A stretch of DNA of 64,000 nt from Pyxidicoccus xibeiensis (GCF_024198175.1 NZ_JAJVKV010000002.1:248001-312000), one strand, 5' to 3'. Counted from the first letter of the stretch, positions 26,417-35,936 are shown. Program-made: numbers and translations. Notes: generated by a model not told the origin, from the sequence alone.

Positions 26417-27565
26417 ATGGACGTGCTCTCCCCACTTCCCGACTTTTCACTCGTGAAGGGGGGGCTGCTCTACAGGGTCGAGCGCACGCTCCACCTCGTC
26501 ACTCCCCGGTGTTCCGGCAGGCTCCGGTGCACGCTCGCCCTCGTTGCGCTGGCCTGGCTGCCCATCCCCCTGCTCACGCTGCTCCAGGGCGGCGCGGCGC
26601 CGCGGGCCCTGTTCTCGGAGCAGCAGGTCCACGCCCAGTTGCTCATCTCGCTGGCGGTGCTCATCGCGGCCGAGCCCTATATCGACGGGCGCATCTCCGA
26701 GGCCGTGCGCCAGTTCCTCGCCTCCCGCCTGGTGGGGGTGGGCAGCCGGCCCGCCTTCGCGGACGCCGTGCGCGCGGCGATGCGGTGGCGCGACAGCACT
26801 CTGGCCGAAGTCTTCCTGCTGGTTGCCGCCTTCGCGCTCTCACTCGTCTCCCCGACCGACCCCTCCCGGACGTGGATCTTCGACGGGGTGGGGGAGTCTC
26901 CATCGCTCGCGGGCTGGTGGTATCTGGCGGTGAGCCAGCCCCTCTTCCGGTTCCTGACGCTGCGCTGGCTGTGGCGCGGCGTGCTCTGGGCCCGCTTCCT
27001 GTTTCGCGTGTCGCGGCTGCCACTCACGCTGGTGCCCACGCATCCGGACATGATGGGGGGCCTGGGCTTCCTGGCCATCTGCCAGGCCGGCTTCGCGCCC
27101 GTGGTGTTCGCGCTGGCCTTCTCGCTAGCCTCGTACCTCTGGAGGACCGTGCCCCATGGCGTCGTCGGCGCTCCGCTGCCCTACCTGGCTCCCATGGTGG
27201 TGCTCGGGGGACTCTCGGCCCTCGTCGTCTACGCGCCCCTGGGCCTGTTCACCCCCCAGCTCGTCAGGGCCAAGCGGCGGGGGGACGTGAGGTTCTCCGC
27301 GCTCGCGGCCTGGCACTCGCGGCGCTTCGAGCGGAAGTGGTTTCGCGACGCGGCCGGTGGCGAGCTGCTGGGCGCGCCCGACTTCTCCTCCCTGGCCGAC
27401 CTGGGAAGCGCCTTCGCCACCGCCCGGAAGATGCGCCTGTTCCCGTTCGACCGGCGCGCGCTGGTGGCCGTCCTGGCGGCGGCGCTCGCGCCGCTGGCCG
27501 TCCTGTTGGTGCTGGACCGGGAGTTCCTCGCCGTCATCAAGCAGATCCACGAAGGACTGCCCTGA
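26417..27565 (+). CDS. Polytopic membrane protein of unknown function
   Basis: 382 aa with about six hydrophobic segments (LALVALAWLPIPLLTLLQGG, LAEVFLLVAAFALSLV, GFAPVVFALAFSLASYLWRT, LALVVL-like MVVLGGLSALVVYAPLGLF and ALVAVLAAALAPLAVLLVLD). The ATG at 26417 opens the first predicted segment correctly. No recognised catalytic or transport motif. It precedes the BASS transporter by 14 bp and is probably co-transcribed with it. Confidence 0.7.
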   Translation: MDVLSPLPDFSLVKGGLLYRVERTLHLVTPRCSGRLRCTLALVALAWLPIPLLTLLQGGAAPRALFSEQQVHAQLLISLAVLIAAEPYIDGRISEAVRQFLASRLVGVGSRPAFADAVRAAMRWRDSTLAEVFLLVAAFALSLVSPTDPSRTWIFDGVGESPSLAGWWYLAVSQPLFRFLTLRWLWRGVLWARFLFRVSRLPLTLVPTHPDMMGGLGFLAICQAGFAPVVFALAFSLASYLWRTVPHGVVGAPLPYLAPMVVLGGLSALVVYAPLGLFTPQLVRAKRRGDVRFSALAAWHSRRFERKWFRDAAGGELLGAPDFSSLADLGSAFATARKMRLFPFDRRALVAVLAAALAPLAVLLVLDREFLAVIKQIHEGLP

Positions 27566-27579
27566 GAGGGGGAAGGCAA

Positions 27580-28458
27580 ATGCTGAGGTCCATCATCGTC
27601 CTCGTGCTGTCCAACATCATCGTCCTGTTCATGTTCTCCGCCGGGCTGGCGGCACGCCCGCGGGAGCTGCGGCAGGTGCTGCGGCGCCCGGCTCTCTACG
27701 GGCGGGCCCTGGCCGTGGTGCTGGTGGCGGTGCCGCTCGTGGCGTACGCGCTGGTCCGGCTGCTCAGGCTTCCTCCGGAGGCAGCGGGCGCCATCGCGCT
27801 CACCGCCATCTGCCCCGGCGCGCCCCTGGTGGTGAGACAGGCGAAGGCCCTGAACGCGAGCGTCCCCACGGCGCTCAACCTGCTGCTGCTGCTGGTGCTG
27901 TGCACCCTGGTCACAGTGCCCCTCTGGGTCTCGGTCCTGGACCGCGTGCTGGGGCTCCAGCTCCAGGCCACGCCCGGCCTGGTGCTGGGCCTCCTGCTGG
28001 TGAAGGTCGTCCCGCCGCTGCTGGTGGGGATGGCCATCCACCAGCTGTTTCCCCGCGCGGCGGAGGTGCTGGCCGTGTGGGCCAACCGCCTGTTCAACGT
28101 GCTCCTGGTGGCAGTCGCAGTGCTCGTCCTCGTCCGGGCGCCTCCCCGCGTGCGGGAGCTCGGGGTGGCCACGGTGCTGGCGCTGGTGGCGCTCGTGTCC
28201 GCCTCGGCCTTCCTGGGGCACTGGGCGGGCGGACCCCGGCTCGAGGACCGCAAGGCCGTGGCCCTGGCCGCCGCCCTCGCGCCCCCGGCGCTGACGATGA
28301 CCATCATCGTCCAGAGCTACCCGCGCCTGCAGGCGCTGGACGTGGCGTCGGTGGTGGGCGCCATCGTCCTGGTCCGGCTGCTCGCGCTGATTCCCTACAA
28401 GGCCTGGGCGAAGCGGCAGGGCCGGCCGGAGCTGCCCGCCGGCAGCGTCCCCACCTGA
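27580..28458 (+). CDS. Bile acid:sodium symporter (BASS) family transporter
   Basis: 292 aa; the ATG at 27580 follows GGGGGAAGG. Nine hydrophobic helices. The signature regions are IVLFMFSAGLAARPRELRQV (the xFxxGL-RP segment of helix 2-3) and AAGAIALTAICPGAPLVVRQ, matching BASS/SBF and related permeases. These use a Na+ gradient for organic anions. The substrate is not predictable; the gene converges with the FGE gene with a 6-bp gap. Confidence 0.82.
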   Translation: MLRSIIVLVLSNIIVLFMFSAGLAARPRELRQVLRRPALYGRALAVVLVAVPLVAYALVRLLRLPPEAAGAIALTAICPGAPLVVRQAKALNASVPTALNLLLLLVLCTLVTVPLWVSVLDRVLGLQLQATPGLVLGLLLVKVVPPLLVGMAIHQLFPRAAEVLAVWANRLFNVLLVAVAVLVLVRAPPRVRELGVATVLALVALVSASAFLGHWAGGPRLEDRKAVALAAALAPPALTMTIIVQSYPRLQALDVASVVGAIVLVRLLALIPYKAWAKRQGRPELPAGSVPT

Positions 28459-28464
28459 CGGCCG

Positions 28465-29463
28465 TCACGAGGCCGCGGGGCGCACGATGCAGCGGAAGCC
28501 GATGTGGCTGGCGCCGCTGTCCACGGGCTGGGGGGAGCGCGCGGCCGGGCGGTAGCGCCTGCAGTAGTTGGGTGCGCACAGGTGGCTGCCGCCCTTGAGC
28601 ACCCGGCGGGGGATGTTCACCGCCGGCAGGCCGGGGTCTCGACTGCCGTCCGGCTGGGGAGGGCCGCGCGGGTTGACGGGGATGCAGCACGCCTTGCCCT
28701 TGTTGCCGGTGTGGCGCGCCTGGAACCAGTCCGTGGTCCACTCCCACACGTTGCCCGCCATCTCGTGCAGGCCGTAGCCGTTGGGTGGGAAGCTGCCCAC
28801 GGGGCAGGTGCCCTCGAAGTCGTCCTCGCGCAGGTTCTGCCAGGGGAACTCGCCCTGCCAGGTGTTGGCCAGGTGCTTGCCGCCGGGAGTGAGCTCGTCC
28901 CCCCAGCAGAACTCCTTGCGGTCCATCCCGCCTCGCGCGGCCTTCTCCCACTCGGCCTCGGTGGGCAGCGCCTTGCCGGCCCACTTCGCATAGGCCTCCG
29001 CGTCCTCGTAGGCGAGGTGCACCACGGGGTGCCTGCCGCGGCCCTTGAGGTGGCTGCCGGGCCCCTCCGGGTGCCTCCAGCACGCGCCCGGCACGTAGGC
29101 CCACCAGTGGGAGATGTCCCGCAGGTCCACGGGGCCGGGGGCCTTGCGGAAGACGAGCGAGCCGGGCACCAGCAGCTCCGGGCGCGCGCCGGGGTAGTCC
29201 GCGGGGTTCAGCGGGCGCTCGGCCACGGTGACATAGCGGGTGGCGTCCACGAAGCGGGCGAACTGCATGTTCGTCACGGTGAAGCGGTCCATCCAGAAGC
29301 CGGAGACCGTCACCTGGTGGGCGGGCGCCTCCTCGGGGTAGTGGTGGTCCGAGCCCCTCCAGTAGGTGCCGCCGGGAATCCACACCATGTCCGGGAAGGG
29401 CGCGTCTGCGGCCGGGGGCTCCGGCTCACGGCTCACGGCCTCATCTCTGAAGTGGGTGCTCAT
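28465..29463 (-). CDS. Formylglycine-generating enzyme (sulfatase activator)
   Basis: 332 aa from the ATG at 29463, preceded by CCAGGAG. FGE-sulfatase domain from FPDMVWIPGGTYWRGSDHHY, through WAGKALPTEAEWEKAARGG and GYGLHEMAGNVWEWTTDWF, to the end. Active-site region: GGSHLCAPNYCRRYRPAAR holds two cysteines, C296 and C301, spaced as in authentic aerobic FGEs (copper-binding pair), and is followed by GASHIGFRC. Unlike many bacterial FGE-domain proteins it keeps both Cys, so it probably oxidises the sulfatase Cys to formylglycine. Both sulfatases in this window are natural substrates. Confidence 0.93.
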   Translation of the reverse strand: MSTHFRDEAVSREPEPPAADAPFPDMVWIPGGTYWRGSDHHYPEEAPAHQVTVSGFWMDRFTVTNMQFARFVDATRYVTVAERPLNPADYPGARPELLVPGSLVFRKAPGPVDLRDISHWWAYVPGACWRHPEGPGSHLKGRGRHPVVHLAYEDAEAYAKWAGKALPTEAEWEKAARGGMDRKEFCWGDELTPGGKHLANTWQGEFPWQNLREDDFEGTCPVGSFPPNGYGLHEMAGNVWEWTTDWFQARHTGNKGKACCIPVNPRGPPQPDGSRDPGLPAVNIPRRVLKGGSHLCAPNYCRRYRPAARSPQPVDSGASHIGFRCIVRPAAS

Positions 29464-29635
29464 GCCTCGGCTCCTGGGGCGGGTGGGGCGGACGTGGAGT
29501 CCAGCCGAGGCAAGCTGAGCCGGGCCCGGGTCCGGGGACACCAGCCCGCGCATGCGAGGGGGCCGTCAGGCACCGGTCATGGGGGCCGGACGCGCGGGAG
29601 GGCTCGCCGGGCGCGAGGTGCCACGCCCGGGCCGC

Positions 29636-29655
29636 CCCCCGCGCTGACGCGGGGG
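29636..29655 (-). terminator. GC-only hairpin abutting a stop codon
   Basis: CCCCCGCG and CGCGGGGG flank a CTGA tetraloop, and the hairpin ends exactly where the reverse-strand stop codon (29656-29658) begins. No U-tract follows, so termination is possible but unproven. Confidence 0.4.
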
Positions 29656-30045
29656 CTACTCGACGACGTAGACGAGGGTCTCCCCCTGGTAATAGGGGCG
29701 GTAGCGGACCGCGCCGCACTGCTGGTAGGTGACGGCGCCCACCGTCACGGCGGCGCAGCCGGCCGGGAGCGCCGTGACGTAGCGCGCGCTCGGGGGAACC
29801 GCCACCACGGCCGTGCTCGTGCTGCCGGCGTCGTGGATGGCCGCCTGCCGCCTGGACGTGCGCCGCGAGGTGCGCCGCGCCACCCTGCGCTCCGTGCCGT
29901 AGGGCTGGGCTACCGCCGGCCCGGGATACAGGGGCACCAGGGGCAGCCACAGCTGCTCCGGCAACTCCAGCACTCCCGCCGCGGCAATCAGCGCCAGCCA
30001 CACTCCCGCCACCCGTCGACGGGCCCTGCGTGCCGTCGTCGTCAT
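29656..30045 (-). CDS. DUF6515-like exported protein
   Basis: 129 aa starting at ATG 30045. A basic N-terminus (MTTTARRARRRVAG) leads into a hydrophobic signal or anchor (VWLALIAAAGVLELP). The C-terminal part (VPPSARYVTALPAGCAAVTV, TYQQCGAVRYRPYYQGETLV) has the Tyr-rich layout of DUF6515 proteins, which often accompany DUF2092 proteins. Start and upstream stop overlap (ATGA), so translation is coupled to the DUF2092 gene. Confidence 0.7.
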   Translation of the reverse strand: MTTTARRARRRVAGVWLALIAAAGVLELPEQLWLPLVPLYPGPAVAQPYGTERRVARRTSRRTSRRQAAIHDAGSTSTAVVAVPPSARYVTALPAGCAAVTVGAVTYQQCGAVRYRPYYQGETLVYVVE

Positions 30046-30866
30046 TTCGCACCTCCCTGCGGCTGCGCATCCAACGCGCCCGGAGCGAGGAACGACGCCC
30101 GCATCGCGTCGGGAGGGGGTACGAAGCGGAACGTGTCCTGGGTGAGCCGGGGCGACAGGTTCCAGTCGGACAGGTTCACGGAGTACTGCGGGCTGCCGGG
30201 CAGGTCCCTGGAGGTGATGACGTACTTGCGCGGCAGGGGCCGCGGGCCGTCCTCGACCCAGAGCTCCCAGTCCACCCCCTCGCTGTTGCGGAACGCGAGA
30301 TGGTGCACGGGCACGCCGTCCACCACGGCGCGTCCCAGATAGGTCCCGGAGCACACGTCCTCGGTGAGGGCGGCGTAGGGGTTGCCGCGAAGCAGGTCCG
30401 CGCCCGGCGCCTCCAGGCCGAGCCGCTCCGCGGCCACGTCGAGGGTGGCGTCCACGGTGGCCGGCGCCGGCGTCGTCGCATAGGCGTTGCTGCGCTCGCC
30501 GTAGACGGTGAGCTGCCGGCCGTCGTAGTAGAGCTGGAGCCCGGCCAGGTCCCCCTCGCGGTCCACGCGGAGCCGGTCCGGCCGCTGCATGCGCACGTCC
30601 CCCGCGCGGTGGACCTGGACCTTCTGGCCCGACTCGAGCACGACATCCAGCGTCCCCTCGGTGCGGACGGTGAAGTCGCGCTCGGCGGCGAGGAAGTCGC
30701 TCATCTGGCGCAGGAGCCGGTCGGCCCGCGGGTCGACCTGCGCGGCCTGCTCCCTGGGTGCTCGCGCCTGCTGCGCATGGCCGAGTGCCGGGGCTGCCGT
30801 CGCGAGGAGGGCGAGTGCGAGCCCCCACCTCCCGCCCGGGTTTCGTGAGCCACATCTGCCTGCCAT
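30042..30866 (-). CDS. DUF2092 periplasmic protein
   Basis: 274 aa. The ATG at 30866 has AGGAGG 6 nt upstream. The signal peptide (WGLALALLATAAPALGHAQQ) leads to a LolA/LolB-like beta fold: RTEGTLDVVLESGQKVQVHR, DVRMQRPDRLRVDREGDLAG, LQLYYDGRQLTVYG, PRPLPRKYVITSRD. DUF2092 members resemble lipoprotein-carrier proteins. It forms a coupled two-gene unit with the DUF6515-like gene and follows sulfatase copy 2 on the same strand. Confidence 0.85.
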   Translation of the reverse strand: MAGRCGSRNPGGRWGLALALLATAAPALGHAQQARAPREQAAQVDPRADRLLRQMSDFLAAERDFTVRTEGTLDVVLESGQKVQVHRAGDVRMQRPDRLRVDREGDLAGLQLYYDGRQLTVYGERSNAYATTPAPATVDATLDVAAERLGLEAPGADLLRGNPYAALTEDVCSGTYLGRAVVDGVPVHHLAFRNSEGVDWELWVEDGPRPLPRKYVITSRDLPGSPQYSVNLSDWNLSPRLTQDTFRFVPPPDAMRASFLAPGALDAQPQGGAK

Positions 30867-30976
30867 GAGGACCTCCTGCATGCTGGAGAACATCTCAAGA
30901 CTGGGGATGTCCGGGAGCGGGGAGGAGAGGCAGGCGGACAGGAGGCAGTCACGCACTCCTGTCCGCCCGCGGCGTC

Positions 30977-32542
30977 TCAATGGACCGCGGGCTGCTCCTC
31001 GCTCACGGCCGGAGCGACCTCCTCCTCGGGCGGAGCGGCTGTGGCCAGCTTCTGCTGCCTCTCGCGTGCCTTCTCCAGCGCCTGGCTGATGCTGAAGCTC
31101 GCGGGCGTCTGGCGTGGAGGGAACTCATCGAAGGTCTTCAGGAACATGCCGACGAGGGCCTGCGCGGGGACCAGCATGTACGCGTGCTCGGCCATCCACC
31201 GGTCGTAGTACATGGATGCGTCGACATCGCCCCGCTCGAAGGGGTCGCTCCGGAGGTTGAAGATCTTCGGGGCGCGCAGCTCCGCGAAGCTCTCCCGCCA
31301 GACGCCCAGGCCATGGGCGCGCTGTTCGAGGAAGTGGACCTTCCACACGCTGAAGCGCAGCGCCATCAGGTCGCCGTCATCGCTCCAGTAGAAGAAGGCG
31401 CGGCGCGGGTTCTCCTTCACCTCGCCCTTGAGGAAGGGCAGGAGGTTGTAGCCGTCGATGTGGACCTTGAACGTCTTGTTCCCGGCCTTGTGGCCCTTCT
31501 TGAGCTTCTCGACGATGTCGGGCTCCCCGGCGGCCGCGAGCAGCGTGGGCAGCATGTCGGTGTGCGAGAACATCTCGTTCGAGAGCGTCCCCGGCTCGAT
31601 GACTCCTGGCCAGCGGATGACGCAGGGCACGCGCCAGCCGCCCTCGTAGTTGGTGTCCTTCTCGCCGCGGAACGGGGTGCTGCCGCCGTCGGGCCAGCTC
31701 ATCACCTCGGCGCCGTTGTCGGTCGAGTACATCACGATGGTGTTGTCGGTGATGCCCAGCTCATCGAGCTTGGCGAGCAGCTGGCCGACGTGGCCGTCGT
31801 GCTCGACCATGCCGTCCGGGTAAAGCCCCAGGCCCGTCTTCCCCCGCGACTCCTTCCGCAGGTGCGTGAAGATGTGCATGCGGGTGGAGTTGAACCAGAT
31901 GAAGAAGGGCTTGTCCGCGGCGGTGGCGCGCTCCATGAAGTCGGTGGTCGCCGAGAGGAACTCATCGTCCACCGTCTCCATCCGCTTCTTCGTGAGCGGG
32001 CCGGTGTCCTCGATTCGCTGCGTGCCGTCGGGATTGGCCCAGGAGTGCAGCACCCCGCGCGGCCCGAAGCGCTTCCGGAAGGCCGGGTCCTTGGGGTAGT
32101 CCGCGTCCTCGGGCTCCTCCTCGGCATTGAGGTGGTAGAGGTTTCCGAAGAACTCGTCGAAGCCGTGCGCGGTGGGGATGAACTCGTCGCGGTCCCCGAG
32201 GTGGTTCTTGCCGAACTGGCCGGTGACATAGCCCAGGGGCTTGAGCAGGTCGGCGATGGTCGGGTCTTCAGCCTGGAGGCCCAGCTTCGCGCCCGGCAGT
32301 CCCACCTTGGTGAGGCCCGTGCGGATCGGCGACTGGCCGGTGATGAAGGCGGCACGTCCCGCCGTGCAGCTCTGCTGCCCGTACCAGTCTGTGAACCGCG
32401 CACCCTCGGCGGCAATGCGGTCGATGTTCGGCGTGCGGTAACCCATCGCCCCCTGGTGGTAGCAGCTCGGGTTGAACCAGCCGATGTCGTCTCCCCAGAT
32501 GATGAGGATGTTCGGTTGCTTCGTCGCCTGCTTCTTCGCCAT
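30977..32542 (-). CDS. Type I sulfatase (arylsulfatase-like), copy 2
   Basis: 521 aa. Begins directly with NILIIWGDDIGWFNPSCYHQ; the formylglycine motif C-X-A-X-R is CTAGR with Cys59 (context YGQQSCTAGRAAF). Shared family features are QFGKNHLGDRDEF, MYSTDNGAEVMSWPDGGSTP and the C-terminal FNLRSDPFERGD. No signal peptide. It is highly similar to copy 1 but lacks that protein's Gly/His-rich N-terminal extension and has a Glu/Pro-rich C-terminal tail (PPEEEVAPAVSEEQPAVH). Two paralogues plus an FGE imply a real sulfate-ester function, perhaps with different substrates. Confidence 0.93.
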   Translation of the reverse strand: MAKKQATKQPNILIIWGDDIGWFNPSCYHQGAMGYRTPNIDRIAAEGARFTDWYGQQSCTAGRAAFITGQSPIRTGLTKVGLPGAKLGLQAEDPTIADLLKPLGYVTGQFGKNHLGDRDEFIPTAHGFDEFFGNLYHLNAEEEPEDADYPKDPAFRKRFGPRGVLHSWANPDGTQRIEDTGPLTKKRMETVDDEFLSATTDFMERATAADKPFFIWFNSTRMHIFTHLRKESRGKTGLGLYPDGMVEHDGHVGQLLAKLDELGITDNTIVMYSTDNGAEVMSWPDGGSTPFRGEKDTNYEGGWRVPCVIRWPGVIEPGTLSNEMFSHTDMLPTLLAAAGEPDIVEKLKKGHKAGNKTFKVHIDGYNLLPFLKGEVKENPRRAFFYWSDDGDLMALRFSVWKVHFLEQRAHGLGVWRESFAELRAPKIFNLRSDPFERGDVDASMYYDRWMAEHAYMLVPAQALVGMFLKTFDEFPPRQTPASFSISQALEKARERQQKLATAAPPEEEVAPAVSEEQPAVH

Positions 32543-32795
32543 GTCGCCTCCGATGCGGCCCCCTGTGCCGGGGAGTGGCCTAATGGTGGAGATGACCGGG
32601 GGCTGAAGAGGAGAGGCGGGCGGGCAGGAGGTCGCGGCGACGGCCCGAGCCTGCCCCGCGGTGGAGGCGCGCGGGCAGCCGGATTGCTACTGCCTCGCCA
32701 TGGCAGCGCGGAGCCGCGCCTTGGGTTGGCGCGAGGTGGGCTTCAGGGGGCGGCGCCGCCAGCCGCGCCTCGCACCGGAGGGCAACTGCCGGGGC

Positions 32796-33860
32796 TCACC
32801 AGATGTAGCGGAGGATGAGCTGGGCGTAGCTGAGCGTCGGATCGCCGGACTCGAGCGGCTGGCCCTCCTCGCCGAGCCCGATGCGGGGCGCGGCGTTCAG
32901 GGTGGTCGCGGCGCCCAGGCCCACCTGAAGGTTGGGCCTGCCGGAGTAGTAGACGCCGAGCGCCACCGTGCTCGAGCGCAAGGTCCTGTCGGGCAGGCCC
33001 ACCTCGGTCTCCTCTCCGGTGGAGAACAGGTACTCGCCGATGAGGGCCACGGGGACACCCAGCGAGGCGAAGTCCGCGGTGAGAGCGGCCGTGAGGTTGA
33101 CGCGCGCCGCATGCGTCTTCTGGGTGACGCGGGCGCCGGTCGCCACGTCGAAGGGCTCACGCTCGCGCCAGGCGTACTCACCGTTCGCGGAGGCCTGCAG
33201 GGAGAAGGTCCGTCCCAGGGCCTGGGCCAGGAAGGCGCCCCCGTTCACCGAGGTCTCCGTCCTTGGCACAAGGATGAACTCGCCAATGCCTCCCTGCACC
33301 ACGTCCTCGACGGTCAGCAGCGGGTTGTTCAGGATGCCGCGGACGAGCGGGAGGACGGTGACTTCGCTGCCGTCCTGATAGCCGAAGTTGCCGCGAAGCG
33401 AGAGCTGCGTTCCGCTGCCCTCGTTGCGCCACACACGCACGATGGCGCCCGCCTGGCCCACCAGCTCCACCGTCGCGCCGTCCACCAGCAGCGAGCGGGC
33501 GTTGGCCCCGGTGATGACGGTGCCCCGCGCGAAGCCCGCCACGCCCAGCCAGTCCGTGAAGGCCAGGCCCAGGTCGACCGACTGCTGGACTCCCGTGAGC
33601 AGCACGTCCGTCGTGCCCAGCCGGCCCACGGGCAGGTCCGGCACGTCGTAGCGCGCGACACCCTCCCTGAGGCCCACGTGCGTGGTCACGAAGGCGCTCT
33701 GCTGGAGGATGGGGAACTGGAAGGTGTGGCCGCCCAGCTGCCTGGCATCGTCGTCGTGACATGCCGTGGCCTTCGTAGCGGTGTTGCCTTCAGCGGAGGA
33801 CTCATTCCCAGCGGGTGCCCCACCCAGCAGCAGGAGCAGGGTCACAGTGGTCGGTGTCAT
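32796..33860 (-). CDS. Exported outer-membrane beta-barrel protein
   Basis: 354 aa from the ATG at 33860. The N-terminus (MTPTTVTLLLLLGGAPAG) is a short signal peptide. The rest alternates polar and hydrophobic residues in barrel-like strands (VDLGLAFTDWLGVAGFARGT, TQLSLRGNFGYQDGSEVTVL, STVALGVYYSGRPNLQVGLG) and ends SYAQLILRYIW with a C-terminal aromatic residue, typical of barrel proteins recognised by the BAM machinery. No specific family is recognised. It is divergent from the SulP gene. Confidence 0.65.
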   Translation of the reverse strand: MTPTTVTLLLLLGGAPAGNESSAEGNTATKATACHDDDARQLGGHTFQFPILQQSAFVTTHVGLREGVARYDVPDLPVGRLGTTDVLLTGVQQSVDLGLAFTDWLGVAGFARGTVITGANARSLLVDGATVELVGQAGAIVRVWRNEGSGTQLSLRGNFGYQDGSEVTVLPLVRGILNNPLLTVEDVVQGGIGEFILVPRTETSVNGGAFLAQALGRTFSLQASANGEYAWREREPFDVATGARVTQKTHAARVNLTAALTADFASLGVPVALIGEYLFSTGEETEVGLPDRTLRSSTVALGVYYSGRPNLQVGLGAATTLNAAPRIGLGEEGQPLESGDPTLSYAQLILRYIW

Positions 33861-34075
33861 GGTTGACCAACGTGGGAAGGCCATGCCAGGGCGACCATAG
33901 GACCGGAGGCGGTGCCATGCGTCGGCGTCCACCCGTTGTTCCCACCCCCGGGGGCGGGACCTCCCCCCGCTCTTCCCCCGGGCCGCGCGCCGTGTTGCCG
34001 CCATGAGGTGCGGGGCTCAGCTTTGCCGTGCGCTGGTGACGGAAGATACGCACCGTCGTACCCGTGGAGGCACGC

Positions 34076-35821
34076 ATGCAGGTGTGGGCGGCGGTGCGTC
34101 GTGCGGTTCCAGGATTGCAACAGTTTCGCGGATACCAGAGACAGTGGTTCCAGGCGGACCTGCTCTCCGCGCTCACCATTGGCGCGATGCTCCTCCCCCA
34201 GGGGCTCGCGTATGCGCAGATTGTCGGGGTGCGTCCGGCGGCGGGACTGTACGCGGGCGTCGCGGGGATGCTGGCCTATGCGCTGTTCGGCCCCTCGCGG
34301 CACCTCATCGTCGGGCCCGAAGCGGGGGCCGCCATCATCACCGCCTCGGCCCTGGGCCTGGTGGCGGCGGGAGCAGACCCGGCGCGCCATGCGTCCCTGG
34401 CGGCGCTGCTCGCGCTGATGGTGGGTGTGCTCAGCCTGCTCGGGGGCCTGCTCAAGGCGGGCGCGCTCGCGGACCTGCTGTCCAAGCCCATCCTGGTGGG
34501 CTACATCAACGGCGCGGCCCTCATCATCATCGGCAGCCAGCTGGCGCGGCTGTTCGGGCTGGAGCGCAAGGCCGACAGCTTCGCGGGGCAGGTGTACGAG
34601 GTGGGCGCGGGCCTCTCGCGGGCCCACGTCCCGACGGTGCTGCTGGGGCTGGGCGCCATCGCGGTGCTGGTGCTGCTACGGCAGGTGCTGCCCCGGGCGC
34701 CAGGCCCGCTCGTCCTGGTGGTGCTCACCACGGTGGCGGGAGAGCTGTTCCAGCTCGCGCATGGCGGCGTCAAGGTGGTGGGCGCCATCTCCGCGGCGCC
34801 TCCGGCCCTCGGGCTGCCGTCCGTGGGCTTCGGGGACGTGCGGGCCCTGCTGCCGGCCGCCTTCAGCCTGACGCTCGTCAACTACGCCAGCTCTGTGCTC
34901 ACGGGCCGCATCTTCGCCGACAGGTTCCGCTACCGGCTGGACAGCAACCAGGAGTTTCTCGGGCAGGCCGCCGGCAACCTGGTCAACGCCTTCACCCAGG
35001 GCTTCCCGGTGACGGGCAGCGACTCCCGCACCGCCGTCAACGCGACCATGGGCGGCCGCACGCAGCTGGTGGGGGTGCTGGCCTCGGTGGTGGTGCTCGT
35101 CTTCGCGCTGTTCCTCACGCCGCTCTTGCGCAGCCTGCCCATGGTGGCGCTGGCGGCCATCGTCATCGTGGCGGCCGTGTATCTGATGGACGTGCGCTCC
35201 ATCCTCGGGCTGTGGCGCGTGCGGCCCGTGGAGGCGGTGCTGGCGGTGGTGACGCTGGTGGGCGTGCTGGTGCTGGGCATCCTCCAGGGCATCCTCATCG
35301 CGGTGGCGCTGGCGCTGGGAGACCTCGTCCGGCGAGCCGCCCGGCCGCACGACGCGGTGCTCGGCAGGAGGGAGGGGATGCTCGGCTACCACGACATCGA
35401 GCGGTATGCGGACTCCGAGACGATGCCCGGCCTCATCATCTACCGCTTCGACGCGCCCCTCTTCTTCGCCAACGCGCGCCACCTGCGCGAGGAGGCCCGC
35501 GGCCTGGTGGCCAGCGCGCGCGCTCCGGTGCGGTGGTTCGTGCTGGATGCGTCCGCCGTGTTCGACCTGGACGTCACCGCGGCGGAGGGACTGGAGAAGC
35601 TGCGGCGGGAGTTCGAGGAGGAAGGGGTGACGCTGGTCATCGCCGAGGCCCGTGCGCCGCTGCGCCGGCTGCTGCGGCGCACGGGGTTGGCGGAGCGGCT
35701 GGGGCCGGAGCATCTCCACCCGACGGTGGAGGCGGCGGTGGCGGCCTTCCTGGAGGGACGGGGTGGGGCCGCCGGACCGCCGCCCCGCGACGTCCCGCCC
35801 CCGCCTCCCACGGTGCATTGA
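34076..35821 (+). CDS. SulP-family anion permease with STAS domain
   Basis: 581 aa; ATG 34076 has GGAGG 7 nt upstream (a GTG at 34064 is possible). The membrane domain has the SulP signature DLLSALTIGAMLLPQGLAYA, followed by ADLLSKPILVGYINGAALII and GNLVNAFTQGFPVTGSDSRT. A C-terminal STAS domain (about 445-560) includes FFANARHLREEARGLV and WFVLDASAVFDLDVTAAEGL. SulP proteins carry sulfate and other anions such as bicarbonate. Its position next to sulfatases and an FGE makes sulfate movement a good guess. Confidence 0.92.
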   Translation: MQVWAAVRRAVPGLQQFRGYQRQWFQADLLSALTIGAMLLPQGLAYAQIVGVRPAAGLYAGVAGMLAYALFGPSRHLIVGPEAGAAIITASALGLVAAGADPARHASLAALLALMVGVLSLLGGLLKAGALADLLSKPILVGYINGAALIIIGSQLARLFGLERKADSFAGQVYEVGAGLSRAHVPTVLLGLGAIAVLVLLRQVLPRAPGPLVLVVLTTVAGELFQLAHGGVKVVGAISAAPPALGLPSVGFGDVRALLPAAFSLTLVNYASSVLTGRIFADRFRYRLDSNQEFLGQAAGNLVNAFTQGFPVTGSDSRTAVNATMGGRTQLVGVLASVVVLVFALFLTPLLRSLPMVALAAIVIVAAVYLMDVRSILGLWRVRPVEAVLAVVTLVGVLVLGILQGILIAVALALGDLVRRAARPHDAVLGRREGMLGYHDIERYADSETMPGLIIYRFDAPLFFANARHLREEARGLVASARAPVRWFVLDASAVFDLDVTAAEGLEKLRREFEEEGVTLVIAEARAPLRRLLRRTGLAERLGPEHLHPTVEAAVAAFLEGRGGAAGPPPRDVPPPPPTVH

Positions 35822-35829
35822 AGGAAGGC

Positions 35830-35849
35830 CGGCTGGCGCGCTCCAGCCG
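35830..35849 (+). terminator. Hairpin downstream of the SulP gene
   Basis: CGGCTGG and CCAGCCG form a perfect 7-bp stem 8 nt past the SulP stop codon. No U-tract. An AT-richer stretch at 35900-35925 beyond it probably holds the amidase promoter. Confidence 0.4.
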
Positions 35850-35936
35850 CTCGAAGCTCCGGGGACGCAACTTCCAACGTGGAGGGTCGAGAATTCCGGA
35901 GGATTTTTCATTTTCTCAATTTCGGAGCCCCCTCCC

